A DNA stretch of 9,580 nt from Chloroflexota bacterium (GTDB lineage: Bacteria > Chloroflexota > Anaerolineae > Caldilineales > Caldilineaceae), in NCBI GenBank assembly GCA_003451595.1, contig DMDA01000018.1, forward strand, positions 33,463 through 43,042, given 5' to 3'. The position numbers were made by a program, and so were the translations under genes. Within the stretch, counting starts at the first letter, position 1, and each line of letters begins with the position of its first letter. The notes below the pieces were generated by a model that was given only the letters and a program-made list of their open reading frames with translations, was not told where the DNA came from and ran no database searches. Below are positions 1-9,580 of the stretch, piece by piece.

Positions 1-642
1 GATGCGGACGCGTTCGACGCGTTGCCAGAGTGCTTCTGGCGACAGTGTGACCGCCACCACGCCAAGAATGGTCGGTGTGCGCCTCGCGGCGCGCTGTGCT
101 TCGGCGAAAACCGGCGCCGCCAACCAGATGATCGGCTGATGGTCGGGCAGAGCCAGACCCGGATCGGAGATGTAGGGCGCGGCAAGCGCCTGTTGAAAGA
201 AAGGATGGTCGGTGAAGCTGCGCCCCACATAGCCGCCGTCGGTGGCCAGCAAAACTTCGCCGGTCGGGTCGAGTAGCACCACGGCGCGATAGGATGGGTC
301 TGAGGCGAGAAAGTTGGTGAAATCCGCCAGGGTGGGCGTGAAGAGCGCCGAACGCTGCGCCGGGCTGGCGGCGGCGAATTGCTGCACCGAACGCGCCGTT
401 GCCAGGTTGGTGATGCGCGCCAGTTCGCCGTCGATGTAGTTGTCGAGTGAGCGCGCCAATTCTTGTGTGATGCTGATCAGGTTCTGCGTCTGCAGCGCTT
501 CGATCTCGCGCTGGTTTTCGCGGCTCAAATTCAGAAAGAGCAGCGCGATCGCGGTGGCCGCCACGATCAACATCGGTGCAGTCAGACGGAGCGTGAGCGG
601 TGCAGCCTGCCGCCAACGGCGGAGGGCGTCGAACGCGCTCAT
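1..642 (-). CDS. Membrane sensor protein with dCache-like extracellular domain, N-terminal part (runs off the window)
   Basis: The frame is open from an ATG at 642 to the window edge, giving 214 residues of an incomplete protein. After a short basic N-terminus there is one hydrophobic segment at about residues 20-39. A region from about 45 to 200 then reads like a double-Cache extracellular sensor: a long helix (about 41-75), then a PAS-like core with a VVLLDPTGEVLLAT stretch (121-134), GRSFTDHPFFQQAL (140-153) and a YISDPG turn. Such N-termini belong to sensor histidine kinases, diguanylate cyclases or chemoreceptors, and the output domain lies outside the window. The ATG overlaps the stop of the upstream binding lipoprotein (ATGA, 639-642), so the two are probably co-translated and the lipoprotein may present a ligand to this sensor. 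Seen: the frame, the transmembrane segment and the overlap. Family: dCache by pattern recognition. Output type unknown. Confidence 0.8.
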   Translation of the reverse strand, partial: MSAFDALRRWRQAAPLTLRLTAPMLIVAATAIALLFLNLSRENQREIEALQTQNLISITQELARSLDNYIDGELARITNLATARSVQQFAAASPAQRSALFTPTLADFTNFLASDPSYRAVVLLDPTGEVLLATDGGYVGRSFTDHPFFQQALAAPYISDPGLALPDHQPIIWLAAPVFAEAQRAARRTPTILGVVAVTLSPEALWQRVERVRI

Positions 643-1901
643 GGCGCCACCTCCAGCGTGTGCGTGACGCCGTCGAAGTAGGCGCGCAGCGCGGGGGCGC
701 CATCCTGCATCTGCACGATCGCCACGCTGTGCAGCCCGTCGCCGTTGGCGTCGAAGCGATACTCGCCCTGGACGCCCTGATAAGGCATCTGCCGGATGCG
801 TGCGCTCAGGGCACTGCCGGCGGCGTCCGGCGCCTGGCGCCAGTGGTCAGCCAGCAGGTGAATTGCATCGTAGACCCAGGCGATGTAGGTGTCGGGCGCA
901 AAGCCGAAGCGCTTCTGAAAGCGCGCCACGAAGGCTTCGGCGTGCGCCTCGTTCTGCAGCAGCGCATCGACGACAACATAGATGCCATCCTGGGCATCGG
1001 CGGCGATGTTGTGCGCAGGCACGGTCGCGCCGCCTGGCGAGGTGATCACGGTGGCGTCGATGCTCCGGTAGCGCAGACTGCGCAACAACCGACCGACATC
1101 GGCGCCATTGGTGCCATAGACCAGCACCGTGTCGAGGTCAGCGTTGGCAAGTTGGCGCGCGATCGCGTCCATCTCCGGCGCGCCGGTCTCATAACCGATC
1201 TCCACAACGGGCGTCAGTTGGTGCGTCTGCAACTCCTGGCGGATGCGTTCCGCCCCACCGCTGCCGAAGGCGTCCAGGTCATGGACGACGCCGATGCGCT
1301 GGCTGTGCAGTTGTTCGCGGGCAAAGGCGACCATTGCCGCCGCCGTCACCCGATCGCTGGGGCGCATCCGAAACAGGTTGGCGTCCCCCAGCTCGGTGAG
1401 GCGGGCGTTGGTGGCGCCAATGAACATCGGCAAGGTGTGGTTGCGGTGTTCGGGGATGACATGCACAGCGTACGCCGATTTGAAGGGACCGATCAACGCG
1501 TCGAGGTTGTCGGCGGCGACGGCGGCGCGGTACTCAGCCAGCGCGGTTGCCGCGTCGGAGCGAACATCGCGCACGCGCAGCTCGAAGGGCTTGCCGTTGA
1601 CGCCGCCAGCGTCGTTGATCTCCTCCACAGCCAGGCGCGCGGCGCGCAAGGTCAGATCGCCGATCTGCGCGCCGTCGCCGGTGACTTCCGTTTGCAGACC
1701 AATGCGATAGGCGCCGGTTTGAGGCGCTTCATCCGCGACGCTGCTCGCAAAATCTGTTGCACTATCCAGTAGAGTGGGCGATGTCGGTTGCGCACAACTG
1801 CTCAACAGAATGAGGAGCGCAACCACGATGATCGGAAGCTGAACCCTCCATGTGCGCCCGGTGCTGCCGCGCAGGCGACAACAAAATGTCGCGTGGTTCA
1901 T
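639..1901 (-). CDS. ABC-type branched-chain amino-acid-like substrate-binding lipoprotein (Peripla_BP_6 / LivK type)
   Basis: This 420-residue protein starts with a basic N-terminus, a hydrophobic stretch (about 22-33) and a lipobox LSSC with the lipidation cysteine at residue 36, so it should be an exported, membrane-anchored lipoprotein. From about residue 45 it has a type I periplasmic-binding fold typical of LivK/UrtA relatives: an IGLQTEVTGDGAQIG opening, LAVEEINDAGGVNGKPFEL, ALIGPFKSAYA, a central RIGVVHDLDAFGSGGAERI segment and a C-terminal YDAIHLLADHW helix. The family binds amino acids, amides or urea, but the ligand cannot be named from the sequence. No permease or ATPase gene is adjacent. 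The next gene is a membrane sensor overlapping by ATGA, so a sensory rather than transport role is plausible. The ATG at 1901 has an AGAGG about ten bases upstream and a good promoter before it. The length is normal for the family. Confidence 0.88.
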   Translation of the reverse strand: MNHATFCCRLRGSTGRTWRVQLPIIVVALLILLSSCAQPTSPTLLDSATDFASSVADEAPQTGAYRIGLQTEVTGDGAQIGDLTLRAARLAVEEINDAGGVNGKPFELRVRDVRSDAATALAEYRAAVAADNLDALIGPFKSAYAVHVIPEHRNHTLPMFIGATNARLTELGDANLFRMRPSDRVTAAAMVAFAREQLHSQRIGVVHDLDAFGSGGAERIRQELQTHQLTPVVEIGYETGAPEMDAIARQLANADLDTVLVYGTNGADVGRLLRSLRYRSIDATVITSPGGATVPAHNIAADAQDGIYVVVDALLQNEAHAEAFVARFQKRFGFAPDTYIAWVYDAIHLLADHWRQAPDAAGSALSARIRQMPYQGVQGEYRFDANGDGLHSVAIVQMQDGAPALRAYFDGVTHTLEVAP

Positions 1902-1938
1902 GGCCTGTGCCTCTGTGGATAACCTTTGTGAAGGGCAC

Positions 1939-1968
1939 AGTATACATCTGTCGAAGAGGCATTGCCAA
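1939..1968 (-). promoter_or_regulatory. Sigma70-like promoter for the binding lipoprotein and sensor genes
   Basis: Read on the minus strand, there is a -35 box TTGGCA (1967-1962 region, five of six consensus bases) or the overlapping TGGCAA (1968-1963), and a -10 box TATACT (1944-1939, five of six), with about 18 bases between them. The start of transcription would be near 1932, giving a leader of about 30 bases before the ATG at 1901. It lies in the only gap between the restriction genes and the lipoprotein gene, which supports the latter being a separate transcription unit. This is prediction from consensus only. Confidence 0.6.
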
Positions 1969-1982
1969 ATTCATCAAATTTG
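1966..1982. repeat. Short AT-rich inverted repeat after hsdR, overlapping the -35 region
   Basis: CAAATT, a 5-base loop, then AATTTG forms a perfect 6-bp palindrome in an AT-rich patch unlike the surrounding GC-rich DNA. It is 21 bases past the hsdR stop and touches the -35 box of the lipoprotein promoter. It could be an operator for a regulator or a weak transcription end for hsdR, but there is no clear U-run and the stem is weak. Its function is not established. Confidence 0.35.
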
Positions 1983-2003
1983 TTCTACTGGCTGGCTTGT
2001 CGG

Positions 2004-5221
<3,218 letters not shown>

Positions 5222-5225
<4 letters not shown>

Positions 5226-5691
5226 AGCCCGTTCACCACGCGATGAATACCATCCTTGACGACGCGCTCGCCGAAATTGATGACCAGACCGAGCTTCAGT
5301 CCGGTGAGCCGCAGGTAGGTCAACGTCTGCGCTTCGAAGATGGTGTTGTATTGGCTGGTCGCTTTGCACTCGACGATGACTCGGGCGGCCACGATCAGGT
5401 CGATGCGCAGCGGCGAGGCAAGGGTTTGGCCTTTGTAGGGGATCGGCAGGGAAACCTGCCGCTCAACGCTCAGACCGCGCTGGCGCAGTTCCCAGACGAG
5501 CGCCTCTTCATAGACGCTCTCGAGCAGGCCGGGGCCGCCCAGCGTGCGATGCACCTCGATGGCTGCCTTGACAATGTGCCGGCTGATCTGGTTTTCAATC
5601 AACGCCAAGGCGCCAGGACGCGAAGACGCAAAGGATGATTCTTTGCCCTCCTTGCGCCCTTGCGTCTCTGCGTCTTTGCGTTCGAACTCCA

Positions 5692-5692
<1 letters not shown>
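5222..5692 (-). CDS. GxxExxY family protein (PDDEXK_3 nuclease-like)
   Basis: The 156-residue protein has the family signature GLLESVY (GxxExxY) followed by EEALVWELRQRGL, a YKG turn, then RIDLIVAARVIVECKA, which supplies the D...ExK of a PD-(D/E)xK nuclease fold. It ends with AQTLTYLRLTGLKLGLVINFG and GIHRVVNG, as usual for the family. The biochemical role of these proteins is not established; nuclease activity is inferred from the fold. The ATG at 5692 is chosen because it overlaps the hsdS stop (TGATG) and has GGGAGG eight bases upstream; an open frame continues to 5806, but that stretch lies inside hsdS. The 3' end overlaps the hsdR start by four bases, placing it between the S and R genes of a type I system. 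Residues about 4-31 derive from a palindromic repeat; family sequence resumes at IENQISRHIVKAAIEVHRTLG. A role linked to restriction is inferred from coupling only. Confidence 0.9.
5601..5682. repeat. Palindromic repeat copy B, in frame at the GxxExxY N-terminus
   Basis: This 82-bp element starts AACGCCAAGGCG and ends CTTTGCGTT, with internal gacgcaaag/cttgcgtc pairing. It has the same length and polarity as copy A and is identical to it over the first 35 bases. It is read in the same frame as copy A, giving DAETQGRKEGKE and SFASSRPGALAL just after the start codon of the GxxExxY gene. Confidence 0.85.
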
Positions 5693-7063
<1,371 letters not shown>

Positions 7064-7074
<11 letters not shown>

Positions 7075-7585
7075 TGCCTACCTCCTGCTGCGCCTGAGGT
7101 GCGCCCAGCACAAAGCGCGCCCTTTCGCGGCGCAGCATTTCGTAGGGCGTCATGTGACGGATGTTCAGGCCAATGCAGACATTGGGGATTTTGACCCGCT
7201 TTGTGGTATTCGCCGGCACTTCATGGCTAACCACCGTGAAACGATGGGCCAGGGCGTGCGCCACCAGATAGTAGTCTGCGATTTGAAAGAATGTGTTGAT
7301 TGCAGCCGGTTCGTAGCCTTGCGTGGTAACCCATTGACTGACCGTGCCAAACGCTGCCAGGACTGAGGCATCGGGTGGAAGAAAAAGGGCATCCGCGCGT
7401 TGCTGAGCCCACTGCGCCAGGTCGTCGTTTCCGGCAATCAGCTCGTCAAGCACGCGTTCGATGCTGAACACCAGTCCGTGCTGATTGGCCCAATCCAGCC
7501 AATCCCAAAAGGCGGGGCAAAAATCGAAACCGTAGTGCAGATTTTTCGCCTGGATGAACACATTGGCATCGAGCAAATAAGCCAT
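7064..7585 (-). CDS. DUF4411 family PIN-like protein, probable toxin of a TA pair
   Basis: The 173-residue protein begins with the DUF4411 signature YLLDANVFIQAKNLHYGFDF followed by CPAFWDWLDWANQHG. As in PIN-domain RNases it has acidic residues suited to metal binding: D6 in LLDANVF, E48 in ERVLDELI, D104 in FFQIADYYLVAHAL, and E122 in VSHE. The C-terminal part, KRVKIPNVCIGLNIRHMTPYEMLR, is also typical of DUF4411. By family analogy it would cleave RNA, but that is inference. The ATG at 7585 is the downstream base triplet of a TGATG overlap with the Xre-ImmA stop, supporting co-translation as an antitoxin-toxin pair. Its 3' end overlaps the hsdS start by 11 bases, so the pair is physically tied to the restriction operon. 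Its length is usual for the family and no key residue is missing. Confidence 0.9.
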
Positions 7586-8748
7586 CAACGCCCCCCCAGC
7601 GTTTCAGCAAGTTTCTGGAAAGTCGCGTGTTTGCGGATTCCCAGGATTTGGTACGCCTCGCGGAAAAGCGTTTGTCCCTCCAGAGTGCTGATGAGAACGG
7701 CTTGAGCAAAGGTTCGACTGACCCGCAGGGGCAGCGTGTGATAAAAGTTTCCGCCGCCCTCGCCTTGCCGCTCGAACTGCTGCAGGTGTTCCAGCTCTTC
7801 TTCATAAGCCTGCCAGAAATCGTCACGGCTGATGACTCCCGCCTCAGCCATGCGCCGCAAAATCACCAGTGTACTGACCTTAAAGTGGCGCGCCAGTCGG
7901 TCGAGTGCGGAACGTCGCGGTTCACCTGGGCGGTAGATGCGGCGGAACTCTGCCAGCGGGACGAGCAACTCGGTGGCAACCTGATTGCACCACTGCTCAA
8001 TCTCCGAATCCGGGAAAGTTCGCAATTGGACATTGGAAACACCGCCGCTGCCCAGCCAGAGGTGCGCCAGTTCGTGGGCCAGGGTGAACATCTGCCCTGC
8101 TTTGGTATCGGCGCCATTGATGAAAATGAGCGGCGCCAGCTCGTCCACCAGTGTAAATCCGCGGAATTCCTGAACGTCCAGTTTCCGATGCGGGTTGTTA
8201 CCGACGACCCCGCTTGCCATGACCAGGATGCCAGCCGCTTCGACCTGTTCAATGAAGCGGCGCAAGGCTTGGCTCCAGGTAGGGATTTGGCTACGTTCTT
8301 CCACATCGAACCTGAGAAGGCGGCGAATGTTGGCGGCCACTTCGACCGGACGCTGCGCGATAGTGGCGCTGCGGATAAAGGGCAGGGGGCGGCTTCCTTC
8401 CCTCGTCAGAAAATCGCGATACCATGCCTGGCGTTGCTGGCAAAGATAGATGGTATCCAGCAAATCAGGACTGGGGCGCGCAGGCCGTCCCGGCAGGCTG
8501 CGGAAATCCGGGATAGGCAGCGGTTCTTCAGGCGGGGTGTTCAGGAAGAGATAGCCAATCGGCACATGCAAGACCTGCGCTAGCTGTTCAAGCTGCTTTA
8601 GCGTGGGCTGCGTTACGCCCTGTTCCCACTGTTCGTAATGCGGGAAACGTTTGGTTACTTCGCTGATGGCTAAACCGGCGCGTTCTCTGGCCCAACGGAG
8701 AAGAGCCGGTTTGACAGACACACGAAGTCTGGCTTTTTCATGCTCCAT
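7585..8748 (-). CDS. Xre-type HTH / ImmA-IrrE Zn-metallopeptidase fusion, probable antitoxin or regulator
   Basis: The 387-residue protein combines an N-terminal Xre helix-turn-helix (about 13-68: LLRWARERAGLAISEV, then WEQGVTQPTLKQLEQLAQVL and PIGYLFL) with an ImmA/IrrE (COG2856) peptidase domain. The Zn motif is HELAH (225-229), preceded by FRGFTLVDELAPLIFINGAD and followed by EIEQWCNQVATELLVP. A C-terminal extension (about 320-387) contains EEELEHLQQFERQGEGGGNF and a helix ending in KLAETLGGR. Family knowledge: such fusions regulate mobile or toxin genes and can cleave repressors; paired with a PIN-like gene they are predicted antitoxins. The ATG at 8748 has AAGGAG (8756-8761) seven bases upstream. 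Overlap with DUF4411 (TGATG) supports one operon. GCTCAT half-sites upstream are candidate binding sites for its own HTH. All zinc ligands I can identify are intact. Confidence 0.93.
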   Translation of the reverse strand: MEHEKARLRVSVKPALLRWARERAGLAISEVTKRFPHYEQWEQGVTQPTLKQLEQLAQVLHVPIGYLFLNTPPEEPLPIPDFRSLPGRPARPSPDLLDTIYLCQQRQAWYRDFLTREGSRPLPFIRSATIAQRPVEVAANIRRLLRFDVEERSQIPTWSQALRRFIEQVEAAGILVMASGVVGNNPHRKLDVQEFRGFTLVDELAPLIFINGADTKAGQMFTLAHELAHLWLGSGGVSNVQLRTFPDSEIEQWCNQVATELLVPLAEFRRIYRPGEPRRSALDRLARHFKVSTLVILRRMAEAGVISRDDFWQAYEEELEHLQQFERQGEGGGNFYHTLPLRVSRTFAQAVLISTLEGQTLFREAYQILGIRKHATFQKLAETLGGR

Positions 8749-8825
8749 AGCTCAGCTCCTTCATGTTCCTGGCAATCTCAGCATCAACCTTCGCCGCTCC
8801 GTCTTGTGGCCGGACGGCTCATCAT
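8738..8825 (-). pseudogene. Frameshifted second copy of the tiny ORF found at 9212-9328
   Basis: Two frames together restore a peptide like the intact 38-residue ORF upstream. From ATG-ATG at 8825, MSRPATRRSGE is read until a TGA at 8784; in the other frame AKVDAEIARNMKELSYGA is read to a TGA at 8738. The last part aligns with RLDAAIAANLKELGFG of the intact copy, and the DNA is similarly close (8753-8785 against 9236-9268). The length of 88 bases leaves one frame error. The end overlaps the xre-immA ATG, and the GAAGGAG codons that encode KE also serve as the ribosome binding site of xre-immA. So this copy may now persist only as a translation leader. The peptide resembles the C-terminal tail of some HsdM methyltransferases (DAxIAxNLKELGYG), which is an inference from memory of the family. 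Confidence 0.55.
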
Positions 8826-8877
8826 TCACACCGCTCATTTTTATGAGCGCTTTTTGTTCGTTTATGCGCGCGCTCAT
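8817..8877. promoter_or_regulatory. Cluster of GCTCAT/ATGAGC half-sites, candidate operator of the Xre-ImmA protein
   Basis: Four half-sites lie 69-130 bases upstream of the xre-immA start: GCTCAT at 8817-8822, 8833-8838 and 8872-8877, and ATGAGC at 8843-8848. The second and third make a perfect 7-bp palindrome, CGCTCAT-TTTT-ATGAGCG (8832-8849). The third and fourth form an 8-bp inverted pair, ATGAGCGC (8843-8850) and GCGCTCAT (8870-8877), with 19 bases between. Such arrays are usual for autoregulating Xre proteins. I see no convincing -35/-10 pair here, so the promoter itself is not called. Confidence 0.45.
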
Positions 8878-8924
8878 CAATCTTGCCCCTGGTGGCGTGA
8901 CGAAATAACCATGCCTAATCACCG

Positions 8925-8962
8925 GATAACCGTGCGCGGTTATCTTATGCGCGGTGCGCATA
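8925..8962. repeat. Two adjacent perfect hairpins at the end of the AlbA_2 remnant
   Basis: Hairpin one is GATAACCG-TGCG-CGGTTATC (8925-8944; 8-bp stem, 4-base loop). One base later hairpin two is TATGCGC-GGT-GCGCATA (8946-8962; 7-bp stem, 3-base loop), which includes the last codons of the ancestral reading frame. Neither is followed by a T-run on either strand, so an intrinsic terminator is not supported. They could be a processing or attenuation structure, or recombination sites. Function unknown. Confidence 0.5.
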
Positions 8963-9215
8963 CCAGGCTCCCTGCTTGGCGCCCTGCTACACCAGGCTTC
9001 CGACATTGCATAAGCGCAGCAGCAGCCGGTAAGCTTGGTCGGGCGATAGATAGACGCCAGAGTTCGGCGACGTCGCCCCAGGTGATGCGCCCGTGTTTTT
9101 TCACGTATTGTACAACGAGGTCGCGATCGTTGAGCGGTGCGCGGCCTTCGCTCTTGAACTCGACGGCGAGCGACTCGCCGCCGCCGATCAGGGTGGAAAG
9201 CTCATCAGGGTTCAT
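8945..9215 (-). pseudogene. Remnant of an AlbA_2 domain (Schlafen/RecG-like) DNA-binding ATPase gene
   Basis: The first 34 codons read MNPDELSTLIGGGESLAVEF and KSEGRAPLNDRDLV, the typical start of AlbA_2 (COG2865-like) proteins. The frame then jumps directly to VQYVKKHGRITWGDVAEL, a winged-helix sequence normally found near the C-terminus, so several hundred codons are missing at about 9114. A tandem CTAT duplication (plus-strand atag atag, 9046-9053) then shifts the frame; removing one unit restores RLSPDQAYRLLLRLCNVGSL. In that restored frame a TAG at 8989-8987 interrupts the sequence, after which QGAKQGAWYAHRA reads to TAA at 8947-8945. The unrepaired frame stops at 8940. Three independent lesions make a functional protein unlikely. 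Its ATG overlaps the stop of the 38-codon ORF (ATGA), so it was once part of the same coupled string. The family is thought to act in nucleic acid binding or transcription control; the exact role is unclear. Confidence 0.8.
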
Positions 9216-9328
9216 TGCGATCCGCTCCCAAAACCGAGTTCCTTCAAGTTGGCGGCAATCGCAGCATCCAGCCGCGCAGCCTCAGCTTGCTGCTCGCGTT
9301 GCGGGTCTCTCGTCGTCAGTGGTTTCAT
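9212..9328 (-). CDS. Tiny 38-residue ORF, HsdM-tail-like, coupled to the Fic gene
   Basis: The ORF runs from an ATG at 9328 that overlaps the Fic stop (ATGA, 9325-9328) to a TGA at 9212 that overlaps the AlbA_2 remnant start (ATGA, 9212-9215). It encodes a charged, probably helical peptide: MKPLTTRDPQREQQAEAARL, then DAAIAANLKELGFGSGSQ. The double overlap and a related frameshifted copy at 8738-8825, also just before a gene start, argue that it is a real small gene or a conserved leader. The DAAIAANLKELGFG end resembles the C-terminal tail of many type I HsdM proteins; the match is by recall and not tested. The DNA near its end (GGGAGCGG) also supplies the ribosome binding site for the next gene. 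No function is known. Confidence 0.55.
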   Translation of the reverse strand: MKPLTTRDPQREQQAEAARLDAAIAANLKELGFGSGSQ

Positions 9329-9580
9329 GGCTGCATCTCCCGTTGATCCTCGAACAGGTGCAGGTACGGCTCGAAACGGAAGCGGCGGTTGCGGGCGTAG
9401 CCCGTAATCTCCCTGAGCAATCCGATATCCACCAGGCGGCGAACGAGGTTATTGGCAGCAGGCGTTGTGATGTTCAACCACTCGCGCACGGTGGCCACCG
9501 TTACGATGGGATGGTCGAAGAGCCGATCCATCACGCGCTGGCCGTTGGCCGCGGCCCGACCGAGTTCTTCGGTGATCCTG
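9325..9580 (-). CDS. Fic family protein, C-terminal winged-helix part (5' end outside the window)
   Basis: The frame is open from the window edge to TGA at 9325, giving 84 residues of the C-terminus. It reads ITEELGRAAANGQRVMDRLF, then a winged helix (DHPIVTVATVREWLNITTP, AANNLVRRLVDIGLLREITG) and YARNRRFRFEPYLHLFEDQ. This arrangement, with the RNRRF(R/A)FxxYLxLFE ending, is characteristic of the C-terminal HTH of Fic/DOC proteins that AMPylate target proteins. The catalytic HPFxxGNGRxxR motif would lie upstream and cannot be checked here. An internal GTG at 9534 is not the start, because the frame and family-like helix continue upstream. The stop overlaps the tiny ORF start. Fic genes are common companions of type I restriction loci; whether this one acts as toxin or regulator is unknown. 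Confidence 0.82.
   Translation of the reverse strand, partial: RITEELGRAAANGQRVMDRLFDHPIVTVATVREWLNITTPAANNLVRRLVDIGLLREITGYARNRRFRFEPYLHLFEDQREMQP

Noticed and set aside
600..1772. Plus-strand open frame of about 390 codons
   Set aside because: It is opposite the binding-lipoprotein gene, which has a signal peptide, a lipobox and a clear family pattern. No domain is recognisable on the plus strand.
7627..8583. Plus-strand open frame of about 318 codons
   Set aside because: It is antisense to xre-immA, where the HTH and HELAH motifs are evident. No ribosome binding site or family pattern is visible.
8925..8962. Intrinsic terminator at the twin hairpins
   Set aside because: The stems are perfect, but neither strand has a T-run after them, so I report them only as inverted repeats.
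8761..9006. Minus-strand open frame of 81 codons across the hairpins and half-sites
   Set aside because: It crosses the AlbA_2 remnant in a wrong frame and continues through palindromic DNA. No recognisable protein pattern or good ribosome binding site.

Overview
The window is GC-rich, and every gene I can support lies on the minus strand, so transcription runs from high to low coordinates. The base composition, the short palindromic gacgcaaag/cttggcg-type repeats and the branched-chain-type binding lipoprotein suggest a Chloroflexota bacterium (Roseiflexus or Chloroflexus relatives). That assignment is an inference with moderate confidence; no rRNA or marker gene is present.

Right part (9580 to 8738), entering the window from upstream: the C-terminal winged-helix end of a Fic-family protein, then a 38-codon ORF joined to it by an ATGA overlap, then a wrecked AlbA_2 (Schlafen/RecG-like DNA-binding) gene that has lost its middle and carries a 4-bp duplication and a nonsense codon. 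After this come two adjacent hairpins, a cluster of GCTCAT half-sites, and a second, frameshifted copy of the tiny ORF. This stretch is an eroding accessory patch.

Middle (8748 to 7064): a gene for an Xre-type HTH fused to an ImmA/IrrE Zn-peptidase, then a DUF4411 PIN-like protein. The two genes overlap (TGATG) and look like a toxin-antitoxin module, with the Xre-ImmA protein as likely antitoxin or regulator and DUF4411 as likely toxic RNase.

Central block (7074 to 2004): a type I restriction-modification unit in the order hsdS, GxxExxY (PDDEXK_3) gene, hsdR. Every junction overlaps, including DUF4411 to hsdS, so the block from xre-immA to hsdR can be read as one translationally coupled operon. 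No hsdM is present; it probably lies beyond the right edge. Three copies of a palindromic repeat of about 80-100 bp sit in frame inside these genes: in the HsdS inter-TRD spacer, just after the GxxExxY start, and just after the hsdR start. The last two share 35 identical bases in the same reading frame and flank the GxxExxY body, so recombination between them would remove it and leave hsdR intact.

Left part (1968 to 1): a sigma70-like promoter, a periplasmic-binding lipoprotein of the branched-chain amino-acid type, and the start of a membrane sensor with a dCache-like domain that overlaps the lipoprotein gene by ATGA. This looks like a separate ligand-sensing operon downstream of the defence block. 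No tRNA, rRNA, CRISPR array or transposase is visible.
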